Assembly: GCA_947585105.1 (NCBI GenBank)
Contig: CANPWV010000012.1
Span: forward strand, 1 to 41,534
DNA length: 41,534 nucleotides
Source of the DNA: an uncultured Clostridia bacterium
GTDB lineage: Bacteria > Bacillota > Clostridia > TANB77 > CAG-508
Reading direction: 5' to 3'
The notes below the pieces were generated by a model, which was not told the DNA's origin, did no database searches, and was given only the letters and a program-made list of their open reading frames with translations. The position numbers and the translations under genes were made by a program. This document shows positions 16,051 to 23,689 of this stretch, piece by piece (within the stretch, counting starts at the first letter, position 1; every line of letters begins with the position of its first letter).

Positions 16051-17376
16051 ATGATAGTTTGGATTTTATTTATAATATTTTCTGTAGTATTAGTTTTACT
16101 TAGAATAAATAAAAAATTTGGAAGAAGTTTAATTTCACTTGTTTTGAATGTTATAAATATAGTTGTTTCATTTGGCTTAGCTAGATTTATAGTTCATAAA
16201 AACGCAATAAAAGGTGGAAAGCTAGTAATTGAGGTTATTGGAGAACAATTTGGCTATAATATAGGAAGTTTATCAGCTGTAAAAGAGCTTGTTACTTTTA
16301 TAGGAAGTATAACAATTAGTATAATGATATTTTATTTGATATATTTTTTGATGTCATTAATAATGTTTATTATAAAACACACAGTTATTTATCATCAAAT
16401 AGATGAAAAAGAAAGTAAGTTAAAAGATTTTGTGAGCAAGCCAGGAATAGTTGTTACAACTATACTTTCAGTAGTTATAACATTTGTAGTGTTAGTTACT
16501 CCTTTTGGACTTTTCTATAATAAAGTTGTAGGAGTTACTGATAATTCAAAAGCCAAGGCAACTCCATTTGTTTCAGATATTTATTTTGATAAATTAACAG
16601 AGATTCCAAATAATGATAATGATATAAAAGCAAGTAATGAGATTGACTATACTTTAAAGACTTTTTATGAGTTGATAGCTGTTGGTGAAGGAGAAGAACT
16701 TAGAATTGATCGTATAAGTAATTGGATAGATAAAGCGTATTTTTTGCCTACAATAGTGGCTGAAACTGGTTCAAATGCTGCTAAAAATTGGAAAAATGGA
16801 GAAGAATATCTGGGAGTAAAAATTGATATTCCAAATGGAAGAGAAGGAAAATTATATACAAAATCATTAGAAATTATAGAAAATTGGAATAACAAAAATG
16901 TAAAAGACGATATTAGAACATTATCAGATGTTTATCAAATTATTAACACTTACGCGCCAAATGGATTAGATGAAAAAAACACTATTGAGATGTTTTCAGA
17001 TGAAGAAACGGTTGGAGATATATTTATAACTTTATATAAAAATAAAGATTTTGCAAAATTAATTCCTATATTCTTTGAATATGGCTTAGGAACAGCCTTT
17101 GATTATATAGGTTTTGATTTAGATGATGACTATTCTTCAAATGTTGATGTAACAAAATTATCAGAAGAAGATATAAGATCAGAAGCAAAAATAATCTCTG
17201 GAATTGTAAGAACTACATCTGATATTTATAAAGTTACTAATGGAAAAAATATGACTACACAAGATTATGAAAAAATTATAGATCAAGTTATGAAATTAAA
17301 AGATAGCAAGATTTTAGGAAGTATGGCAAATGACGTAATAGAAGAAGTTGGAAAAAATGTATCAGAAAGCTTTTAG
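16051..17376 (+). CDS. Membrane protein, CvpA-like N-terminus with a large extracytoplasmic domain
   Basis: Start set at ATG 16051 (GGAAGG upstream). The open frame begins at 16003 but lacks an RBS. About 440 aa: four hydrophobic segments in the first ~160 residues ('IVWILFIIFSVVLVLLRINK', 'LISLVLNVINIVVSFGLARF', 'IMIFYLIYFLMSLIMFIIKH', 'VVTTILSVVITFVVLVTPFG'), an arrangement like CvpA/colicin V production proteins, then ~280 polar residues outside the membrane, helical and acidic, with no motif I recognise. Function unknown. Followed immediately by the thioesterase gene. Confidence 0.65.
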   Translation: MIVWILFIIFSVVLVLLRINKKFGRSLISLVLNVINIVVSFGLARFIVHKNAIKGGKLVIEVIGEQFGYNIGSLSAVKELVTFIGSITISIMIFYLIYFLMSLIMFIIKHTVIYHQIDEKESKLKDFVSKPGIVVTTILSVVITFVVLVTPFGLFYNKVVGVTDNSKAKATPFVSDIYFDKLTEIPNNDNDIKASNEIDYTLKTFYELIAVGEGEELRIDRISNWIDKAYFLPTIVAETGSNAAKNWKNGEEYLGVKIDIPNGREGKLYTKSLEIIENWNNKNVKDDIRTLSDVYQIINTYAPNGLDEKNTIEMFSDEETVGDIFITLYKNKDFAKLIPIFFEYGLGTAFDYIGFDLDDDYSSNVDVTKLSEEDIRSEAKIISGIVRTTSDIYKVTNGKNMTTQDYEKIIDQVMKLKDSKILGSMANDVIEEVGKNVSESF

Positions 17377-17384
17377 GAGGAAAG

Positions 17385-17799
17385 ATGGAAAAATATATTC
17401 ATAAAGTTCAATACTATGAAACAGATAAAATGGGAATTACTCATCATTCTAACTATATTAGATGGATGGAGGAAGCCAGAGTAGATTTTTTTGAGAAAGT
17501 TCGGATATAGTTATAAAAAGCTAGAAGATGAAGGAATAATTTCTCCTGTTGTTGGAGTGGAATGTGATTATAAGGTATCCACAAAGTTTGAAGAAAATGT
17601 GGAAATCGAAGTTAAAGTAAAAGAGTTTAAAGGTGTAAAATTAATTTTTAAATATATTATGAAAAACCTTGAAACTGGTGAAATAGTAGCCACAGGAGAA
17701 AGTAGACATTGTTTTTTAAATAGTGGAAATCATCCAATAATTTTGAAAAAGGAATTTCCCGAGCTTGATGAAAAGTTAAAAAAATTAGTTGAAGAATAA
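17385..17799 (+). CDS. YbgC-like 4-hydroxybenzoyl-CoA-type thioesterase, one +1 shift
   Basis: Hot-dog-fold acyl-CoA thioesterase. Starts at ATG 17385 (RBS AGGAGG) with 'YYETDKMGITHHSNYIRWME', the YbgC active-site signature (Asp, His, N-Y-x-R-W-x-E). At 17502-17504 an in-frame GTT CGG ATA blocks the frame. Skipping the C gives 'FFEKV-G-YSYKKLEDEGI', the expected helix Gly-Tyr-Ser. The rest ('ISPVVGVECDYKVSTKFEEN', 'ATGESRHCFLN') is standard. 415 nt = 3n+1; 137 aa, normal for the family. Without the shift the protein stops at TAG a few codons on. Confidence 0.92.
17502..17505 (+). other. +1 frameshift site CGGA in ybgC-like gene
   Basis: GTT CGG ATA TAG; skipping C gives GTT GGA TAT AGT. Confidence 0.88.
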
Positions 17800-17806
17800 A
17801 GATTAA

Positions 17807-17845
17807 GAAAATAGAATTTTTTAAAAGTTCTATTTTCTTTTATTT
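17807..17845 (+). terminator. Intrinsic terminator after the thioesterase
   Basis: GAAAATAGAA (17807-17816) pairs with TTCTATTTTC (17828-17837), then TTTTATTTT. Confidence 0.75.
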
Positions 17846-17900
17846 TGTAAGCTTTCATAAATTATTGCAAAAATATTTTAAAAAAGTTTTTAAAAAAGTC

Positions 17901-17929
17901 TTTACAAATTATAAAAAACGTGCTAATAT
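17901..17929 (+). promoter_or_regulatory. Sigma-A promoter of the structured leader / tasA-sipW-like operon
   Basis: TTTACA (17901-17906), 17 bp, TAATAT (17924-17929). Predicted start near 17936, a few bases before the long-range stem. Confidence 0.7.
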
Positions 17930-17935
17930 AAGTCC

Positions 17936-18120
17936 ATGTTAAATGCCTTAGGGCTTGTATAAAATTTTTATTTCTAAAAAATTTTCTTATCAGAAAATTA
18001 AAGTCTCCAAAATATTGTAAATAAAATTTAGCTTAAAGATCGTTTTGTAAATTAAAGTAAAATACTTTGCCCCCGCTGGTTTTACTTAAAATAAACAGGC
18101 CTTAGGCATTTAGCTGTTTA
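17936..18120 (+). ncRNA. Candidate structured RNA / leader (~180 nt), unknown class
   Basis: The first bases after the promoter (17941-17958, AAATGCCT-TAG-GGCTTGT) pair with 18095-18111 (ACAGGCC-TT-AGGCATTT): 8 bp + small internal loop + 7 bp with one G-T pair. Inside, AAGTAAAA and TTTTACTT form an 8-bp hairpin with a GC-rich loop (GCCCCCGCTGG) that stands out in this AT-rich DNA. It ends ~15 nt before the RBS of the TasA-like gene. It fits none of the riboswitch consensus sequences I know. It could be a cis-regulator or a separate small RNA. Confidence 0.5.
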
Positions 18121-18141
18121 AAGTAAAAGGGAGGTGAGAAA

Positions 18142-18774
18142 ATGAAAAAACGAAAAATAATTTTGCCACTTTGCTTAGTTGCTGCAATTTTTCTTTTAGC
18201 TATTGCTTTAGGTTATACATATTCTAAATATACATCTTCAAGCAAGATAAAAGGCTTAACATCTACTGCAACATGGAGTTTTGATGGTTCGATTTCTAAT
18301 TCAAGTAATATGAAAACAAAACAAATTAATTTAGCTGATACTGTAAGCAAGTCATCAGTAAAAACTGGAAAAATCGCTCCTGGAACAAGCGGTGATTTCA
18401 AAATTGTAATTGATGCTAGCGGATCAGAAGTTGACGTAGATTATGACGTTGTTTTTGAAAATGAAGAAGGTAAGAAACCAACAAACTTATATTTTACTTG
18501 TGAAGATTTAACTAATAGTAGAGATTCACAAGGCTTAATAAAATATTATTCTCTATCAGAAATGTTAAAAGTGGACGGTTCTAATCAAAGATCAAATATG
18601 AGTGGAACAATTTTAAAAAGTGAAAACAGTTCACCAAAAGTTATTAATGTTCATTGGGAATGGCCTTATGAAACAAGAAAAGATGGCGTATTACAAGATG
18701 ATGTAGATACTAAAGATAGCTCTATTGAAAATTATAGTTTTTCAATAAACATTATTGGAAAACAAGCAAAATAA
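18142..18774 (+). CDS. TasA/camelysin-like secreted protein (SipW substrate)
   Basis: 210 aa. N-terminal membrane/signal segment 'LPLCLVAAIFLLAIALGYTY' followed by 'SKYTSS', then a polar beta-rich domain with 'GKIAPGTSGDFKIVIDASGS', the pattern of the TasA/CalY (camelysin) family, whose members form extracellular fibres. 'DYDVVFENEEGKKPTNLYF' also fits. RBS GGGAGGTGAG. It is the gene just upstream of a SipW-like peptidase, the usual partner that removes its signal peptide. Biofilm-matrix role by analogy only. Confidence 0.75.
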   Translation: MKKRKIILPLCLVAAIFLLAIALGYTYSKYTSSSKIKGLTSTATWSFDGSISNSSNMKTKQINLADTVSKSSVKTGKIAPGTSGDFKIVIDASGSEVDVDYDVVFENEEGKKPTNLYFTCEDLTNSRDSQGLIKYYSLSEMLKVDGSNQRSNMSGTILKSENSSPKVINVHWEWPYETRKDGVLQDDVDTKDSSIENYSFSINIIGKQAK

Positions 18775-18783
18775 TAATATTAG

Positions 18784-18870
18784 ATTCTAGGTTTAAGAAA
18801 AATTCCAATTCACGAATGATTAAATTAAAATTATAAGTTAAAGATTAATAAGTTGTTATTTACCTAGAAT
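18784..18870 (+). repeat. Inverted repeat between tasA-like and sipW-like genes
   Basis: ATTCTAGGT (18784-18792) and ACCTAGAAT (18862-18870) can pair and close the first part of the 200-nt intergenic region. Confidence 0.5.
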
Positions 18871-18888
18871 TGAATTTGAGAAAAATGA

Positions 18889-18920
18889 TTACTAGAAAGC
18901 TATATATAGCTTTCTAGTAA
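18889..18920. repeat. Perfect 32-bp palindrome before sipW-like gene
   Basis: TTACTAGAAAGCTATA followed directly by its exact reverse complement. No T run follows, so it is more likely an mRNA processing/stability hairpin or partial attenuator than a full terminator. Confidence 0.75.
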
Positions 18921-18972
18921 GAAATTTAGTAGTAAATTTTTTATTAGAGAGCTATATGAAAGAGGAGAGAAT

Positions 18973-19501
18973 ATGAAGAAATTTTTACAAACATTACTTG
19001 TTATTTTTCTAATATTAATTTTATTATATGTGACATATTCGAAATATATTAGAAAAGACAAAATTACAAAAGTATTTGGCTATGGATTTTTAGTAGTTTT
19101 AACTGGAAGTATGGAACCAGAGATAGATACAGGCTCTTTGATTATTGTAAAAGATAGTAATAATTACAATGTTCGGAGATATTATTACTTATGAAGAAGA
19201 TGATAATTATTTTGTAACACATAGAATAATCAGTAAAGATGGTAATAGTTTAATTACGAAAGGTGATAGAAATAATGAATTAGATAATGAAATTTCAAGT
19301 TCAAAAATAATTGGAAAAGTAATTTTTCATTCGCTTTTTTGGGGAAATTTTGTTGTTAAATATTTAAAATATGTATTTATTGGTTTTACTGTATTTATTA
19401 TTTTTATAAATATTTATTGGTATATTAAAAAAACTAGAAAAAGAGATGGAGAAGATGAAAGAAGAGAAAAAGAAAAAAACAAAAATGAGATTGATAAATA
19501 A
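18973..19501 (+). CDS. sipW: SipW-like (ER-type) signal peptidase I, one +1 shift
   Basis: N-terminal membrane segment, then 'VVLTGSMEPEIDTGSLIIVK' with the catalytic Ser, then an in-frame GTT CGG AGA at 19174. Skipping the C gives 'NNYNV-G-DIITYEEDDNY' and 'FVTHRIISKDG', where His replaces the Lys of ordinary leader peptidases (Ser-His, ER/SipW type). 'LITKGDRNNELD' is the conserved box E. A second membrane segment (~140-165) and a charged tail follow. 529 nt = 3n+1, 175 aa. Without the shift neither the GDI box nor the His would be made, so the enzyme would be dead. RBS GAGGAGA. It should process the TasA-like protein. Confidence 0.92.
19174..19177 (+). other. +1 frameshift site CGGA in sipW-like gene
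   Basis: GTT CGG AGA; skipping C gives GTT GGA GAT, the conserved G-D of box C. Confidence 0.88.
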
Positions 19502-19667
19502 AATATATATGATTTTCTTAATAATTGTCTTAATAATAGCGATTATAGTTTCGTTTAGAACAGGAATTAAAGCATATTATTTAGTTAATACAAATTTAAA
19601 TGATAAAGATATTCCCATAAAATCTGAAGTAGCTGAATTTAATTTTGAAGTTACAATCGAATATTAA
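19455..19667 (+). CDS. Small membrane-anchored protein of the sipW-like operon
   Basis: About 70 aa. Overlaps the end of the sipW-like gene in another frame; ATG 19455 is preferred over 19446 because GGAGAAG lies just before it. Lys-rich start, one membrane helix ('IYMIFLIIVLIIAIIVSFRT'), then ~40 residues ending 'VAEFNFEVTIEY'. Layout (short cytoplasmic basic head, membrane segment, beta-like tail) resembles a small TasA-type or anchor protein. Function unknown. Confidence 0.55.
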   Translation: MKEEKKKKTKMRLINKIYMIFLIIVLIIAIIVSFRTGIKAYYLVNTNLNDKDIPIKSEVAEFNFEVTIEY

Positions 19668-19669
19668 TC

Positions 19670-19698
19670 TTGAAAAAATAAATTGCCAGTGATATAAT
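19670..19698 (+). promoter_or_regulatory. Sigma-A promoter of the Asp23/ATPase-cmk-plsC group
   Basis: TTGAAA (19670-19675), 17 bp, TATAAT (19693-19698). Confidence 0.7.
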
Positions 19699-19727
19699 AA
19701 TTCTAAATTATTCGAAGGAGATTTTTA

Positions 19728-20639
19728 ATGTCTTTACTTGATAATATTGGAAACATTGGAAATATTGTAAATGAAAAGATTACCGAGAAAATTCAGGATA
19801 AAATTAAAGTATACGCTTTTGTTGGACCTTCAGGAACTGGAAAAAGTTACAGAGCTCAAATGGTAGCAAATTCAAGAGATATTGAATATATAATTGACGA
19901 TGGACTTTTAATTCATGGAAATGAGGTTGTTGCTGGAATTTCAGCAAAAAAAGCTCCTACTAAAATTGAAACTGTAAAAAATGCGCTCTTCCAAGATGAA
20001 AATAAAAGAAAAGAAATTCAAGAAGTTTTTAGAAAAAAACGTCCAAAAAGTATATTAATTCTTGGAACATCTGATGGAATGGTTCAAAAAATCGCTAATA
20101 ATTTAGGATTACCAGAGATTTTAGAAACTATTTATATAGAAGATGTTGCAACAGAAGAAGAAATGGAAACAGCTAGAAGAATCAGAGTTACTCAAGGAAA
20201 ACACGTTATTCCTGTTCCAACTTTTGAAATTAAAAAAGATTTTTCTGGTTATCTTTTAGATCCACTTCAAATATTTAAATCTACTGGAAGCGGAAATGAT
20301 CCTTATATTGCTGAAAAATCTTTGATTAGACCTGCTTTTAGCTATATGGGGAATTTTACAATATCAGATACAGCTATAAAACAAATAATTGAAATTGTTT
20401 TAGAAAAAGTTAAAGGAATTTATAAATTACATAGAGCCATTATTCGTAAGCAAGAAGGCGGATATGGTGATGGAATATATATTTATTTAGAACTTATTAT
20501 AAATTTTGGTTATAATATTTTAGAGCTTACTGAAATTGTAAAATCCAGAGTGAAGAAAGAAATTGAAAAATTAACAGCAATGAATGTTTTAAAAATGGAA
20601 ATATTAATAAAAAGTATTCATTTTGAAGAAAAGAAATAG
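19728..20639 (+). CDS. P-loop nucleotide-binding protein fused to an Asp23/Gls24-like domain
   Basis: 303 aa. Walker A 'VYAFVGPSGTGKSYRAQMVA' near residue 30, then 'KSILILGTSDGMVQKIANNL' and 'IEDVATEEEMETARRI'. The C-terminal ~100 residues ('GNFTISDTAIKQIIEIVLEK', 'GYGDGIYIYLELIINFGYNI') match the Asp23 family of envelope-stress proteins. This fusion recurs in Clostridia beside cmk-type genes, but its function is not established. It sits 9 nt upstream of cmk. No in-frame CGG. Confidence 0.75.
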   Translation: MSLLDNIGNIGNIVNEKITEKIQDKIKVYAFVGPSGTGKSYRAQMVANSRDIEYIIDDGLLIHGNEVVAGISAKKAPTKIETVKNALFQDENKRKEIQEVFRKKRPKSILILGTSDGMVQKIANNLGLPEILETIYIEDVATEEEMETARRIRVTQGKHVIPVPTFEIKKDFSGYLLDPLQIFKSTGSGNDPYIAEKSLIRPAFSYMGNFTISDTAIKQIIEIVLEKVKGIYKLHRAIIRKQEGGYGDGIYIYLELIINFGYNILELTEIVKSRVKKEIEKLTAMNVLKMEILIKSIHFEEKK

Positions 20640-20648
20640 GAGGAAATT

Positions 20649-21326
20649 ATGTCTTTTGTTGTAGCTATAGATGGACCAGCTGGTAGTGGAAAAGGAACGA
20701 TTACAAAAATTATTGCTAAAAATATGGGACTTGTATGTGTCGATACAGGCGCTATGTATAGGTCTATTACTTTATATATGATAAGAAATAATATTAGCTT
20801 AGATGATAAAGAAAAAATTAAAGTAATGTTAGATAATATAAATATTGAGTTTGAAAAAGTTCAAGACCAAGATATAGTTTTACTAGATGGAGAAAACGTT
20901 ACTAAAGAAATAAGAGAAAAAGCCGTAAATGACTTAGTTTCTCAAGTTTCACATGTAATAGAAATAAGAGAAAATGTTACAGATTTGCTAAGAAAAATTG
21001 CTGATGGCAAGAAAATCATAATGGAGGGAAGAGATATTGGAACAAACGTATTTCCAAATGCAGATGTGAAAATTTATTTAGACGCAACTCCAGAAGAAAG
21101 AGCCAAAAGAAGATTAAAGCAAAATCAAGAAAAGGGAATAGATATACCTTTTGAAGAGATTTTGAGTAATATAATATTTAGAGACAATAATGACAAAACT
21201 AGTAAAGTTGCCCCATTGAAACAAGCCGAAGATGCAATTTTAGTAGATTCAACAAATATGACAATTCCAGAAGTTGTAGAAAAAATTGAAATGATAATAA
21301 AAGATAAAATGAGTCAAGAGGTTTAA
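20649..21326 (+). CDS. cmk: Cytidylate kinase
   Basis: 225 aa, normal length. Phosphorylates CMP/dCMP. 'AIDGPAGSGKGTITKIIAKN' is the P-loop; 'VCVDTGAMYRSITLYM' the CMP-binding start; 'IIMEGRDIGTNVFPNADVKI' and 'TPEERAKRRLKQ' the family boxes; 'DNNDKTSKVAPLKQAEDAIL' the C-terminal 'R-D..D..R..APL..A.DA' box, with N/K in place of the usual S/R. RBS AGGAGG. Directly followed by plsC, as in many Firmicutes. Confidence 0.95.
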   Translation: MSFVVAIDGPAGSGKGTITKIIAKNMGLVCVDTGAMYRSITLYMIRNNISLDDKEKIKVMLDNINIEFEKVQDQDIVLLDGENVTKEIREKAVNDLVSQVSHVIEIRENVTDLLRKIADGKKIIMEGRDIGTNVFPNADVKIYLDATPEERAKRRLKQNQEKGIDIPFEEILSNIIFRDNNDKTSKVAPLKQAEDAILVDSTNMTIPEVVEKIEMIIKDKMSQEV

Positions 21327-21327
21327 T

Positions 21328-21939
21328 ATGGAAAAAGTTAAAAAGATATTTAAGGCTATAAATAGAATTATTGTAAGATTTTTTATTCAACTTTTTTGTA
21401 AAATTGTTTATAGATATAAAGTTGTTGGAAAAGAAAATGTTCCCAAAGAAGGCTCACTACTTTTTTGTGGAAATCATAGAAGTAACTTAGATCCACCGAT
21501 GATGGTTATTGCTAGTCCTAGAAAAATGAGATTTATAGCTAAAGAAGAGTTGAAGAAAAACTTAATATTTAGATATCTATGTTACATGTTTGAGGCAATT
21601 TATGTTAAAAGAGATTCAAAAGATATTGGTCCATTAAAAGAAGCGTTAAAAGAGCTTAAAAATGGCGGATGTATAGGAATCTTCCCAGAAGGAACTAGAA
21701 ATGGAATGGCTAAAAATAATGGAGAAATGAAAAATGGCGCTACATATATGAGTTTAAAAACAGGCTCAAAAATTGTTCCAATAGGCTTAAAAGGGGAACC
21801 AAAGCCGTTTCATAAAATTACAATTACTTTTGGAGAACCACTTGATTTTTCAGAATTATTAAAGGAAAAAGACATTAAAGAAGTTGAAGAAATTGCTACT
21901 GAAAAATTAAAAGAAGAAATAATTAGATTGTCAAAATAA
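21328..21939 (+). CDS. plsC: 1-acyl-sn-glycerol-3-phosphate acyltransferase
   Basis: 203 aa. Second acylation step of phospholipid synthesis at the membrane. N-terminal hydrophobic anchor; motif I 'CGNHRSNLDPPMM' (H-x4-D), motif II around 'RFIAKEELKKN', motif III 'GIFPEGTRN', motif IV 'KIVPIGLKGE'. Start one base after the cmk stop; translationally coupled. Terminator follows. Confidence 0.93.
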   Translation: MEKVKKIFKAINRIIVRFFIQLFCKIVYRYKVVGKENVPKEGSLLFCGNHRSNLDPPMMVIASPRKMRFIAKEELKKNLIFRYLCYMFEAIYVKRDSKDIGPLKEALKELKNGGCIGIFPEGTRNGMAKNNGEMKNGATYMSLKTGSKIVPIGLKGEPKPFHKITITFGEPLDFSELLKEKDIKEVEEIATEKLKEEIIRLSK

Positions 21940-21943
21940 TTGA

Positions 21944-21977
21944 AAAATAAAGAGAATTTTAAACTCTTTATTTTTTT
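21944..21977 (+). terminator. Intrinsic terminator after plsC
   Basis: AATAAAGAG / CTCTTTATT with AT-rich loop, then T run. Confidence 0.8.
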
Positions 21978-22002
21978 GTCGAATAAAAGCGCGTAAAAAT
22001 AC

Positions 22003-22031
22003 TTGCAAAAATATGTCATATTTATTATAAT
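22003..22031 (+). promoter_or_regulatory. Sigma-A promoter of spo0A
   Basis: TTGCAA (22003-22008), 17 bp, TATAAT (22026-22031). Confidence 0.7.
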
Positions 22032-22092
22032 TTAATATGTAGATACGAGAAAGTATCACAAAAGATAAAAAGTAATAGAAAAGGAGAGGGTT

Positions 22093-22906
22093 ATGGAAAA
22101 AATTAAGATTATTATTGCAGACGATAATTCAGAGTTTGTATCAACATTTGTTGATTTTTTGAAGGAACAGGAAGATATGGAGGTTATAGCTACAGCAAAA
22201 GATGGAATAGAAGCTTTTGACAAAATTACAGAAATGAAGCCAGATGTTGTATTATTAGATGTTATAATGCCACATTTAGATGGAATAGGAGTTTTAGAAA
22301 AATTAGTAAACTTGGGAAATATGCCAATTTGTATAATGCTTTCAGCTGTTGGACAAGATACTATAACAAAAAGAGCTTTGTCAATAGGAGCTCAGTATTA
22401 CATGGTAAAACCATTTGAGCTTGATGTCCTAGTAAAAAGAATTAGAGATTTAAAAAATATTACAAGATTTCCAACAAATAATTTTATAGTAAAAGATAAT
22501 GGATCAAAAGCAAATTATATAAATATTTCTAATCCAAAGTCAAAAGAAGATAATTTAGAAGCTTTAGTTACAAATTTAATTCATGAAGTTGGAGTACCAG
22601 CTCATATTAAGGGTTACCAGTATTTAAGAGATGGAATCATTATGGTTGTTGAAGATATGGATGTTTTAAATCAAATAACAAAACAGCTTTATCCAGATTT
22701 AGCTAAAAAACATAAGACCACTCCAAGTAGGGTAGAGCGCGCTATTCGTCATGCAATTGAAGTTGCTTGGAATAGAGGAGAGATAAATACTATTGAAAAT
22801 ATATTTGGTTATACTGTAAACGCAAATAAAGGAAAGCCTACAAATTCAGAGTTTATAGCGATGATTCGGAGACAAAATTCGACTAGAATTAAAAAATGCT
22901 TCATAA
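22093..22906 (+). CDS. spo0A: Stage 0 sporulation master regulator Spo0A, one +1 shift near the C-terminus
   Basis: Response regulator: receiver domain with '[20 protein letters not shown]' (acidic pocket), phospho-Asp in '[16 protein letters not shown]', switch '[11 protein letters not shown]', '[11 protein letters not shown]'; then the Spo0A DNA-binding domain ('[20 protein letters not shown]', '[20 protein letters not shown]'). At 22867 the frame meets ATT CGG AGA. Skipping C gives '[23 protein letters not shown]' and stop at 22906, which matches the C-terminal end of Bacillus Spo0A (..NSEFIAMVADKLRLEHKAS) almost residue for residue. 814 nt = 3n+1; 270 aa. Zero-frame reading would replace the last 12 residues by a 33-residue unrelated tail. 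Confidence 0.95.
22867..22870 (+). other. +1 frameshift site CGGA in spo0A
   Basis: ATT CGG AGA; skipping C gives ATT GGA GAC, restoring the conserved last helix and the normal stop. Confidence 0.9.
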
Positions 22907-22921
22907 ATTTTAAAAAAACAC

Positions 22922-22950
22922 TTGACAAATTGAAAGAAAAGTATTATTAT
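22922..22950 (+). promoter_or_regulatory. Sigma-A promoter of the sortase operon
   Basis: TTGACA (22922-22927), 17 bp, TATTAT (22945-22950), just after the spo0A stop. The ~120-nt leader carries hairpins TTTGCAA/TTGCAAA and TGGCTA/TAGCCA. The element GAAAAGTATTA/TAATACTTTTC overlaps the promoter and may also end spo0A transcription. Confidence 0.65.
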
Positions 22951-23078
22951 ATTTGCAAAAGAAAGTAGTTGCAAATTAGTAATACTTTTCAATTTATTTT
23001 TAAATCATTTTTCTCTGGCTAATTTCTAGCCAAAATAATCAATTTTTAAAAATTAAATAAAAAGGGAGGTGACCTAAG

Positions 23079-23675
23079 GTTTATTTAAAATTTAGTAAAA
23101 AATGGATAAATATTATAAGTATCACCACTAGTATAATATTGGTATTTATTTGGAATTTTAATTTGGATAAATTAAAGATTTTGAAAAATAAAAATGGATC
23201 GGAAAAAAAACAAAATATTTCTACTTTTTTAAAAGAAGAAAATAAATTAAATTGGGAAAAGAATAAAACAAGTAATGACTTTTTAACTAAAGAATATGAT
23301 TGGTATATTGAGATCCCGGAAATAGATCTTCTTGCGCCAATTGAAGAAGGAACAGAAGATGAAATTTTAAATAGATCTATTGGTCATTTTGAAAATACTT
23401 CTAGAAGAAGTGGGAATTGTGGTCTAGCTGGTCACAATAGGGGTTATAATGTTAATTATTTTGCTAGAATAAAAGAATTAGAAAAAGGCGATTTTATATT
23501 TTATTTTGTTGATGAAAAGAAATATAAATATAAAGTCACTGATAGTATTATTATTTATGAAACAGATTGGTCGATGTTAGAAGATACAGAAGATGACAGA
23601 ATAACTCTAATTACATGTGTCGAAAATAGACCTGAATATAGGTTATGTGTTCAAGGTTTGTTAGTAGAAGAATAG
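23079..23675 (+). CDS. Class D-like sortase; start codon non-canonical or unresolved
   Basis: Cysteine transpeptidase that attaches LPXTG proteins. Catalytic His in 'NCGLAGHNRG', Cys in 'RITLITCVE' (TLxTC), Arg in 'PEYRLCVQG'. The only canonical in-frame start is TTG 23139, but it has no RBS and would cut the N-terminal membrane anchor 'WINIISITTSIILVFIWNF'. An excellent RBS, GGGAGG (23064-23069), is 9 nt before an in-frame GTT at 23079; the frame is open from there and encodes the basic 'YLKFSKKW' before the anchor. I therefore start it at 23079 and mark this as uncertain. It is followed 14 nt later by its probable substrate. Confidence 0.82.
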   Translation, partial: VYLKFSKKWINIISITTSIILVFIWNFNLDKLKILKNKNGSEKKQNISTFLKEENKLNWEKNKTSNDFLTKEYDWYIEIPEIDLLAPIEEGTEDEILNRSIGHFENTSRRSGNCGLAGHNRGYNVNYFARIKELEKGDFIFYFVDEKKYKYKVTDSIIIYETDWSMLEDTEDDRITLITCVENRPEYRLCVQGLLVEE

Positions 23676-23689
23676 ACAAGGAGGAATAT

